Assembly (NCBI GenBank): GCA_036186865.1
Contig: AP025075.1
Location: 20,391,674-20,455,673 of the forward strand
Origin: Eustoma russellianum
Lineage: Eukaryota > Streptophyta > Magnoliopsida > Gentianales > Gentianaceae
Length of the DNA: 64,000 bases
Direction of reading: 5' to 3'
The position numbers were made by a program, and so were the translations under genes. This document shows, one piece after another, positions 56,775-64,000 of this stretch. The first letter of the stretch is position 1, and each line of letters opens with the position of its first letter. The notes beneath the pieces are model-generated. The model was not told the origin of the DNA. It made no database searches and worked only from the letters and a program-made list of their open reading frames with translations.

Positions 56775-58610
56775 ATGTTTACTCAAGATCAGTATGTTCA
56801 ACTGATGAGTATGTTGAAGGACTATCAGCAGAAGGGGGTCAAAGAGAAGGCAAGAATAGATGATGGAACGAATGGTCAGCATGCTGTCATGTCAGGGCAG
56901 CAACTAGCTGTTTCTGGTAAGAAAGCAGGTAATGTATCATTCAGAGGTTTAGACACATGGATTTTGGATTCAGGTGCCACTGATCACATTTGTTGTTCTT
57001 TAGAGCTCTTTGATTATGTTTATTCTGTCAACTCTTTAAAAGTTAAGCTGCCCAATAATCATTCTGTTGATGTATCTCATGTAGGCACTGTTGTTATCAA
57101 TCATGACTTGATACTTAACCATGTGCTGCACATACCTTCCTTCTGTTACAACTTGCTATCTATCAGCAAGCTCACCAAACACAATCGTATAAGCGTCTTG
57201 TTTCAATCTGATTACTGTGTGCTGTTTGAACAAATGAATATGAAGATGATTGGTTTAGCTGAAAAGAACCAAGGCTTGTACAAACTTCATGGCTCATTGA
57301 ATTTCTCTAAGTCAAAACTTCATCAGTTTCATTCTTATGTTGATAGAATTCCAAGCTTTTCCTTTCAAGCTACTTTGCAGTCTCAAGTCTCACTTTGGCA
57401 TTCAAGACTTGGACACACTTCTATGCCTAGAATGAAAGAAATTCATAAACTAGATACCCTTGGTAATAGCTTCTGATGTCTCTGTTCCATGTTCCATTTG
57501 CCCACTTGCTAAACAAAAGAAAAAGCCATTTCCCATTTCTACTTCTACATCTGTAATTCCATTTTTGTTGATTTATGTAGATATTTGGGGCCCTTACAGG
57601 CACCCTACATTGTTTCAGCAATATTACTTCCTTACAATTGTTGATGATTGTAGTAGGTACAGTTGGGTTTATTTGATGAAAAATAAATCAGACGTTCGAA
57701 GTATTATTCAGAGTTTCAGAGTTTCAATACCTTTGCTCTTGTACATTTTGAGCAGAAGATAAAGACTATTCGTTCTGATAATGGTCTTGAGTTCCAAATA
57801 AACTCCTTCTATTCTGATAAAAGCATAATACATCAAACTACTTGCACTCATACGCCCCAACAAAATGGCATAGTTGAGCGTAAACAATAGCACATATTAA
57901 ACGTTGCTAGAGCTCTCAAATTCCAAGCACATATACCCATTCAGCTGTGGGGCTTTTGTATTCAACACGCAGTCTATTTGATAAATATGATCCCATCTCC
58001 TGTTCTTAACAATAAAGCACCTTATCAAGTTCTTTACAATAAAACTCCTTCATATCATCATCTTAAGATCTTTGGTTGTTTAGCTTTTGCTGTCAACACT
58101 CAACCTAATAAAGGGAAGTTTGATCCCAGGTCCAGAAAATGTGTGCATCTTGGTATTTCACTAAATACAAAAGGTTACATACTTCAAGATTTGAGTACAA
58201 ATGAGATATTCATTTCTAGAGATGTTGATTTCCAAGAACAAGTCTTTCCTTTCTCAGAATTGCAATCCATCAAACATTCAGATATCAGTTCTTCCAATGT
58301 ACCAGTATCAGTCCAGCCTTCTGATCTTCCATCATCACAACCTTAGTTTCTGATCCTTCATATATGTCCTTTAATCCACACCCAAATACAATATCCTCTG
58401 AATCACCATCTCATTCAGTTCCTGCTGCATCATCTCCTCTAAAATCTCCTTCACAATCTACTGCTTCTGAGTCAGCACACACGTCCCCTTATAGACATTC
58501 TTCAAGCCCTGTTCCCATTGCTTCTGTTGAAGTCTGTCTACCTATTCAGCCTGCTACTAGACCAATCAGAAGTAAAAATCCTCCTTCATACTTACAAGAA
58601 TAATACTGCA
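56775..58610 (+). pseudogene. Copia E protease and integrase (broken)
   Basis: Protease WILDSGATDHI (56960-56992) keeps the D-S-G triad. GAG-pre-integrase LWHSRLGHTSMPRM (57393-57434) and CSICPLAKQKKK supply the zinc-finger ligands. Integrase YVDIWGPYRHPT, TIVDDCSRYSW, IRSDNGLEFQ (about 57770) and TPQQNGIVERK with Glu (57855-57887), a stop, then GFCIQHAVYLINMIPSPVLN and LGISLNTKGYILQDL. A Ser/Pro-rich linker runs to 58600. Confidence 0.78.
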
Positions 58611-58807
58611 ATCAATCTTAGGTTGTTCCTTCTCCCCCTCCTCTCTTTCCTATATCTGAGTTCAAATCTACACCACACACCCTTGATAAATATTTTTCTA
58701 TGGATCATCTGCCACCTGAATACAAATCATATGTTCTAACCTCTAGTATGCATACAGAGCCTACTAATTATCTAGAGACATCTAGTTCTGCAGACTGACA
58801 GGCAGCT

Positions 58808-60280
58808 ATGCAGGCTGAATTGGCAGCTCTTGAGGCAAATCATACATGGAAGTTGGTCCCTATGCCTTCTGGAAAGCATCCTATTGGGTGTAGATGGGTG
58901 TATAAGGTGAAGTATCAAGCAGATGGGACACTTGAACGTTATAAGGCCAGGTTGGTTGCCAAAGGTTATACACAGCAGTATGGGATTGATTACCAGGAGA
59001 CTTTTTCTCCTATCGCCAAAATGACTACAGTCAGGTTTGTTCTACCTTTGGCAGCCAGTCAGAAATGGCATTTGCAACAACTTGATATTAATAATGCATT
59101 TTTACATGGTGATTTACATGAGGAAATTTATATGCTGCCACCACTTGGACTGGCCTTAAAGCAATCCAACTTGGTATGCAATCTTGAGAAATCTTTGTAT
59201 GCCCTCAAGCAAGCAAGTAGAGAATGGAATGCGAAACTCACCTCATATTTGCTATTTGTTGGTTTTACACAATCCAAGACAGATTACACACTTTTTATTA
59301 AACCAGCATCTAGTTCCATTCTTCTGGCCTTAGTGTACGTGGATGATATTATTCTTGCTTCACTATGCTTATCTTCTATTAAGATGTCAAAGTCTCAACT
59401 TCATAGTGCCTTTAAAATAAAAGATCTGGGTGACCTTAGGTACTTCCTAGGTTTGGAAGTAGCCAGGTCCCAGGGGGCTTGTAGTGAATCAAAGGAAATA
59501 TGCACTGGAATTGTTGGAGCACACTGGGTTCTTGGGTTCAAAGCCGGGTAAGACTCCCATAGAGTCCAATTTAAAGCTCACTCATGATGATTCTCCACTG
59601 CTGATTGAAACATCCACATACACAAGCTTGATAGGGAAGCTAATATACCTAACTATAACTAGTCCAGACATTGCATTTTCAGTTCAACAGCTTAGTCAGT
59701 TTTTGGATTGTCCAACGGAGAAGCATCTCAAGGCTGCGCACAGGTTTCTTAGGTATATCAAAAGGCACAACAGGTGAAGGATTGTTGTATCCATCAAACA
59801 CACATTTGAAGTTCAGAGCCTTTGTAGATTCTGACTGGGCAGGCTGCACAGAGACAAGAAGGAGTATAACAAGATTCTGTGTGTTTTTAGGAGAAGCTTT
59901 GATCTCCTGGAAGGCCAGAAAATAAACCACAGTTTCAAAATCTTTAGCTGAAGCTGAGTACAGGGCGTTAGCAACTTCAGTGTGTGAGGTACAGTGGTTA
60001 TTGTTCTTGTCACAGGGCTTACAGCTTGAAAGACAAGAGCCAGTGGAGGTATTTTATGATAGCAAGAGTGCTATGCATATTGCTGAAAATCCAGTCTTTC
60101 ATGAGAGACCGAAACACATCGAAATAGACTGTCACATTGTAAGGGAGAAGGTGCAAAATGGAATAGTCAAGCTTATGCCAGTTAAAACTAATTTGCAGCT
60201 AGCAGACATATTTACAAAAGCGTTGGATTTAAAAAGAATGGATAGTCTGATTAGAACATTTAGGGTGTATATTGTGTATA
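58808..60280 (+). pseudogene. Copia E reverse transcriptase and RNase H
   Basis: MQAELAALEANHTWKLVPMP, GCRWVYKVKYQADGTLERYK, QLDINNAFLHGDLHEEIYML and LVYVDDIILAS (YVDD near 59335) in a 247-codon open frame to 59551, then a frame change to NQRKYALELLEHTGFL. RNase H FVDSDWAGCTETRRSITRFC, a stop, then AEAEYRALATSVCEVQWLLF, YDSKSAMHIAENPVFHERPK and LQLADIFTKAL. Confidence 0.82.
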
Positions 60281-60301
60281 GCAAGCTTGGCTTGATGGGG
60301 G

Positions 60302-60830
60302 TGTCAAGGATATTGATCAAAGTGTAGTGACATTGGTTGGAGGAATAAGGTCGAACAGTTTGTGCAATAGGTCGAACACTGATGAAGAGAAGAAATTAAG
60401 GAGAGATACAAGCTGAGGAGGATGCTAGAGACGTGAAGAGGCTGTGTGAGGATGAGGTGTTGAATGCTGATTGGCTGAGCCATGTGATCAGTGTGCAATG
60501 GAGCAGCGAAGGTTGCAGGGCAGCATAACTGCCTGCAACGAACTGGGAAAGGAGATGGATGATGCGCAGGAAGAGTTTGAACGATTGAAAAGACAATAAT
60601 GCCCTTGTATTAATAAGTAGGAGGAATTAGCTGTCAGGGACTTTCTTGTAATTTTGTTTGTTTCTTCCCAATTGTATATAATGTACAATCCTGCTGAAGA
60701 TGGAGTATGAGAAAAACGGGTTTTCCTCCCCAATTCTCTCTGTGCTCTCAACATTTGCAGATGCACTCTCGTGATCTGTGTTGTATTGTTCTTCATTGTT
60801 TCATTTTTGTTGTTCGATAGAAAATCGACA
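60302..60830 (+). repeat. Right LTR of copia E
   Basis: 529 bp, TGTCAAGG ... ATCGACA, followed by GTCAT. Confidence 0.92.
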
Positions 60831-60835
60831 GTCAT

Positions 60836-61632
60836 AGCCATTTAAATTAAAATACCAAGTCAACCATAGTCATTTTGAATAAAATATAACATGTACTCCC
60901 TCTGTCTCAAAAATATTATATTACTTTCGACATTGATATGTTTCAAAAAGATTGTCTGCTTTCTTAAACATATATATATTGAAATAGTCAAAGTTTCTAT
61001 AATATTCTTTTAATAAGCGCTTATACTATTTCTATTTTGCAACAGTTAATCAACTAAAGGTAGAGCGGAATGGTAACCAAAGTCTTTGGCTTTTTTGAAT
61101 TAAGTTCAAATCAAACTAGTACCATAACTATTTTTTTTAGACGAAAGGGGTAAATAATTTCTCGGCCCATTGAGTTAAGTATGTGGTCTGTACCAAGTTG
61201 ATAGTCATATGCTATCTATTTTAATTTTATTGTTTATCATCAATTATTAACTTCATTAAAGCTTCCACATTAATTTCATTGATTATATGTGACTTTATAT
61301 ATAGCAATTCAGTTGCCGGCTCAAACTATCTAGCATGTTAATTGTCACTACAAGGAGACATTTCCACCTTGAATTTGAAGAAATTGTCAAAGCAGAAGCA
61401 CGTGTATGCATAAGCCACTGTACTCCTGTGCCTTCAGGTTTTTTCTTTTTTTGCTTAAGTTGAGGATTGTGGCAAAGTCTCGACCAAAACCTACTCTTTC
61501 AAAGTGGTAAAAACGTCGCCACACACACACACATATGTATACATATGTATATGTGTATATATATATATATATGTATAGATATATATGTATACATATGTAT
61601 ATGTTTTTTTTGTATACATATGTATATGTATA
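60836..61632 (-). other. LOX intron 1 spacer
   Basis: AT-rich. Contains a CTCCCTCTGTCTCAAAAATATT stretch (60896-60917), the start motif of Stowaway-like MITEs, but no matching end. A TA/CA/TG microsatellite occupies 61520-61632. No gene. Confidence 0.5.
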
Positions 61633-61810
61633 TTTTTTTTATATAAACGGAAGGATACCTTCCGGACTTTATTTATACATCAAATATCCCGCGTTAATGG
61701 CCGAGGATAGCCGTTACTACAAACTAAAATAAAAGAAAACGAAATCAAATGATCAGTCGTGAGACTGCTAATCTATCTATATTTCAAAAGAACGATGACT
61801 GCCCCGTCTA
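61633..61810 (-). mobile_element. LINE 3' end fragment
   Basis: On the minus strand, AATAAAG, the stem-loop CGGAAGG TAT CCTTCCG (61664-61648) and a T8 on the plus strand (61633-61640) equal to poly(A) reproduce the arrangement at the 3' ends of the two LINEs above. Only the untranslated tail is present. The left limit of about 61810 is approximate. Confidence 0.55.
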
Positions 61811-61824
61811 GTAACCATTGAGGA

Positions 61825-61830
61825 CATATG

Positions 61831-61892
<62 letters not shown>

Positions 61893-61898
61893 TGTATA
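61825..61898. repeat. (TA)n microsatellite
   Basis: Long TA run with TG interruptions, next to the SINE cluster. Confidence 0.85.
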
Positions 61899-61902
61899 TA
61901 GG

Positions 61903-62218
61903 CGTTCCTGGGCCGAGCTGTGTCGCGACAGCTTGTGACTCTAGCGAGGGCATTAAGGCGATGGAACCTTGGTTCAGCCCCACTATGTAGGGTTGGAGGA
62001 GGCGTCTACTGGCTTGCCCGTTCCAAGCAGGGAGTTGGGCGTTGTGGTCTGGGCGAAGGCCGAGGCTTCGACATTCCTAGAGTGGAGGGCTCCGCGTGTT
62101 AGGCTGGTTTCACAGAGCAGCGACAACCTCCCGCTCTTTGCAGTGGAAGGATAACGAGCTTGTGTCTCCTCTACTCAAGAATGCCTGGTGAGCCGTTCCA
62201 GTTGAACCATCACTTTTT
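61903..62218 (-). mobile_element. tRNA-derived SINE, second family (tentative)
   Basis: On the minus strand it starts GATGGTTCAACTGGAACGGC (A-box-like TGGTTCAACTGG), continues with GGCATTCTTGAGTAGAGG and a GAGCGGGAGGTTGTCG block, and ends GGCCCAGGAACGCC followed by T/A-rich DNA. The B box is decayed. It shares the terminal CAGGAACGCC with the two SINE-like copies to its right. Confidence 0.5.
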
Positions 62219-62237
62219 TTTTAAAAAAAAAAGTATA

Positions 62238-62402
62238 TAGGCGTTCCTGATGCACTATGTTTCCGTGTTTGTGCAAGTTCTGGGGAGGGACTAATGTACG
62301 TAACCTTACCTTACACTTTGTGCAAGAGGATGTTTCCGTAGCCTTACAGTTACACTTTGTGCAAGAGGATGTTTCCATGGCTCGAACCCATGACCTCAAG
62401 GT
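62238..62402 (-). mobile_element. Au-like SINE fragment
   Basis: On the minus strand: ACCTTGAGGTCATGGGTTCG with B box GGTTCGAGCC, GGAAACATCCTCTTGCACAA, and an end CAGGAACGCC. An internal duplication of about 38 bp (TTACACTTTGTGCAAGAGGA twice, near 62310-62370) is present. Confidence 0.6.
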
Positions 62403-62477
62403 ACCATCTTCTATTTCGCTAAAAAAAGACTATATGTTTAATGTACAAATTTATTGTTTTATGTGTAAATATATAAA

Positions 62478-62630
62478 ATGGCGTTCCTGGTATATTAGAC
62501 TCCCGTGTTTGCACATAATCTGATAAGAGGTCGCATCGCTTCACGATCTGATATACACAGTCTTATCCTACACTTCGTGCAATAGGCAGTTTCTATGGTT
62601 TGAACCCGTGACTTCAAGATCACATAGCAG
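62478..62630 (-). mobile_element. Au-like SINE copy
   Basis: On the minus strand: GTGATCTTGAAGTCACGGGT, B box GGGTTCAAACC, TTGCACGAAGTGTAGGATAA, and an end CCAGGAACGCC at 62480. Same family as 24512-24700. Confidence 0.6.
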
Positions 62631-63751
62631 TGATAATGTACAAACATGTCATATTTCCAAATCCATAAAATACGACATGCCTCGGATCCACATGTTTTGT
62701 TACTCGCATGTGACATTCAATAGTGACAAGCATACTTTCTTCATCGTAAATTCGGATGCTTTTTATCTTGCGTGTTTTATTCCTGTCATTTTTATGAATC
62801 ATAAACGTGATAGAGTATTTAACGGCTTTAATCGTTCTTTACTTTTTTCACTTAGGTAGATTGGCTATATGAATTCTTTATTTTCTTTATCTTTGTTTTA
62901 ATTATTCTATAGGCGTAAGTTCTGAAACCACAAGCTGAGGAACTCCTAAAGCACCATATTGATGATATGAGTACCAATAAAGGGTATCATTTTTGGCTTG
63001 GGTGTGAGACGGTCAACAATAAATCTAGTCACATCTAACTCATGTCTAATCATATTATCCCAACTTCGGATACAATAGGTTAAATCTCAAACCTCAATGA
63101 CCCCACGTTCCGGTCTCAAATTGTAAAGGATGTAATCCGAAACTCAATAGTTTTTTAGGTAGATGAAACAATGCTTGGTATCAACAAGATTCTCAAGGCT
63201 AAACCCGTTTTATTTAATGACGGAGCTGATAATAGTATCCTAAACCTCTCAAGCAATATTTGTCAAAACTTGAACCTACTTGGGTAGATAGAACAATGTT
63301 TGATGCCGACAAAGTTATCAAGCCTAAACTCGCTTCATCGAATGACGGAGCTATAACAGGATCCTAAACCTCCCACGCAATACTTGTCAAAACTTGAACC
63401 TACATCAGTAGATACAATCTATAATCGATATACCAATAACAACATTATTCTATTGCATTAGAAGCCTCCGCCTATGATAATGGGTATGGAGGGTCGGACG
63501 TACGTAATTATACACATGTGTTAGAAATACACAAAGATTGTTTTTCGACGACCATAATGAAAATTATGCCAAGCTGTATCGATCAACTGTTACTTCACAA
63601 TATAACAAGCGCAACCAATTTAGTGAGTTATTTACTTTATTTTAAAATCAAGAAAGAATATAACTTTGACTGTTCAAAATCTCTTGGCAGTTACTTTTTG
63701 ATCATTTTAGAAGTTTTGAATTGACTCTGTCAAGTTTAAAATATCACTTAC
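62631..63751 (-). other. LOX intron 1, part next to exon 1
   Basis: No gene. Contains a degenerate tandem repeat at 63159-63408. The remainder is AT-rich unique DNA. Confidence 0.6.
63159..63408. repeat. Two diverged tandem units of about 125 bp
   Basis: Units start at GTAGAT 63159 and 63284 and share AACAATG, AATGACGGAGCT, ATCCTAAACCTC and TGTCAAAACTTGAACCTAC in order. A third GTAGAT at 63408 begins a unit that fades out. Confidence 0.75.
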
Positions 63752-64000
63752 TTGGGTCAACTTCTGCAGCAACAAGCTCCAACAAAAGAGTTTTGCCAAG
63801 CAAATCAGATATATCATCAAACCCTCGTTCTAACCCAAGATGTGTGAGGATTCCTCCCACTGTTTTTTGCACTGTCACTACCCCTTTCACAATGGTGGTC
63901 GAATTACTAGGAGGGGTGGCAATGGCTTTAGTAATGCTTTTTGATAGGTTTGAGTTAGGGATTTGTGACTTGAGCATTTCTGCTTGAAGTTTGGTAGGTA
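63752..64000 (-). CDS. LOX2: LOX exon 1: end of transit peptide and start of PLAT domain
   Basis: A Met at 63977 opens MLKSQIPNSNLSKSITKAIA, Ser/Thr/Lys-rich like a plastid transit peptide. It is followed by GVVTVQKTVGGIL and DDISDLLGKTLLLELV, the diagnostic start of type-2 13-LOX PLAT domains. The frame stays open upstream to the window edge (PTKLQAE before the Met), and only about 30 residues precede the PLAT start where about 60 are usual. The true start may therefore lie outside. The exon ends phase 1 at CCCAA|GTAAGTG. Confidence 0.85.

Larger units (their letters stand above)
55117..60830 (+). mobile_element. Ty1/copia element E in LOX intron 1, complete structure, coding decayed
   Basis: LTRs 55117-55644 (528 bp) and 60302-60830 (529 bp) begin TGTCA and end ATCGACA. 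They are flanked by a perfect GTCAT target duplication (55112-55116 and 60831-60835). PBS TGGTATCAGAGC at 55645-55656, PPT GATGGGGG just before 60302. Roughly two dozen substitutions separate the LTRs, so it is older than copia C. Gag, protease, integrase, RT and RNase H are all recognisable with several stops. Antisense to LOX. Confidence 0.92.
24912..64000 (-). pseudogene. LOX2: Type-2 13-lipoxygenase, chloroplastic (LOX2-like), nine exons over more than 39 kb, with a frameshift in exon 6
   Basis: Plastid enzyme that adds O2 at C13 of linolenic/linoleic acid, feeding jasmonate and green-leaf-volatile synthesis (family knowledge). Exons: 64000-63752 (open at the window edge), 43052-42784, 33187-32950, 32654-32337, 28423-28338, 27526-27417, 27024-26723, 26593-26327, 25671-24912. 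All introns are GT-AG with matching phases. PLAT domain lies in exons 1-2, catalytic domain in exons 3-9. From the in-window Met the chain would be about 858 residues against about 900 usual, so part of the transit peptide is outside. Iron ligands are present: both His of YHQLVSHW (about 511, 516), His and Asn of HHAAVN (about 708, 712) and the final Ile. Exon 6 lacks one base, giving a stop at 27437-27439. All other exons are clean, so recent decay or a base-call error are both possible. Introns 1, 2 and 4 are swollen by retrotransposons. Confidence 0.88.

Noticed and set aside
60896..60960. Stowaway-type MITE (CTCCCTCTGTCTCAAAAATATT)
   Set aside because: Only one terminal motif is visible; no matching inverted end or TA duplication was found nearby.

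Overview
The window is nuclear DNA of a flowering plant, most likely a eudicot (asterid is only a guess). The evidence is a spliced chloroplast-type lipoxygenase gene with GT-AG introns, Ty1/copia and Ty3/gypsy LTR retrotransposons primed by initiator-Met tRNA (TGGTATCAGAGC), L1-type LINEs with poly(A) tails, tRNA-derived SINEs and a MULE-type MITE. There is no bacterial-style gene organisation.

The only host gene I can support is a type-2 13-lipoxygenase (LOX2-like) on the minus strand. Nine exons lie between the right edge (exon 1, 64000-63752) and the stop codon at 24912. All intron phases match, and the two-His, His/Asn and C-terminal Ile iron ligands are present. The gene spans more than 39 kb because its introns are full of retrotransposons: intron 1 (20.7 kb) holds two copia elements, a LINE tail and SINEs; intron 2 (9.6 kb) holds a copia element with a nested gypsy solo LTR, plus a MITE; intron 4 (3.9 kb) holds a SIRE-like solo LTR. 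Exon 6 is 110 nt where the flanking phases need a multiple of three. The resulting frameshift and stop mean this allele is a pseudogene unless the base is a sequencing error. The 5' end of the gene lies beyond the window.

Layout. 1-8544: minus-strand LINE (ORF1 and endonuclease) split by an internally deleted SIRE-like copia element (509-6984). 8545-15264: inverted LTR fragment abutting a second SIRE-like element that keeps its 5' LTR, gag, protease and part of integrase. 15264-18487: 5' part of a different copia element on the minus strand. 18488-20393: internally deleted plus-strand LINE. 21288-24440: 5'-truncated minus-strand LINE. 24512-24700: SINE. 24801-64000: the LOX gene with its intronic elements (solo LTR 29148-31901; MITE 33737-33924; copia C 34332-42280 with gypsy solo LTR 36097-38696; SIRE-like copia D 43815-54209; copia E 55117-60830; SINE/LINE debris 61633-62630).

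No autonomous mobile element here is fully intact, because each coding region carries stops or frameshifts. No novel enzymatic system was found. The most interesting signals are the transposon-inflated lipoxygenase gene with all intronic LTR elements antisense to it, compensating-base-pair hairpins in a gypsy LTR tandem array and at three LINE 3' ends, an extra ORF inside copia D, and a duplicated flank around the 10-N assembly gap.
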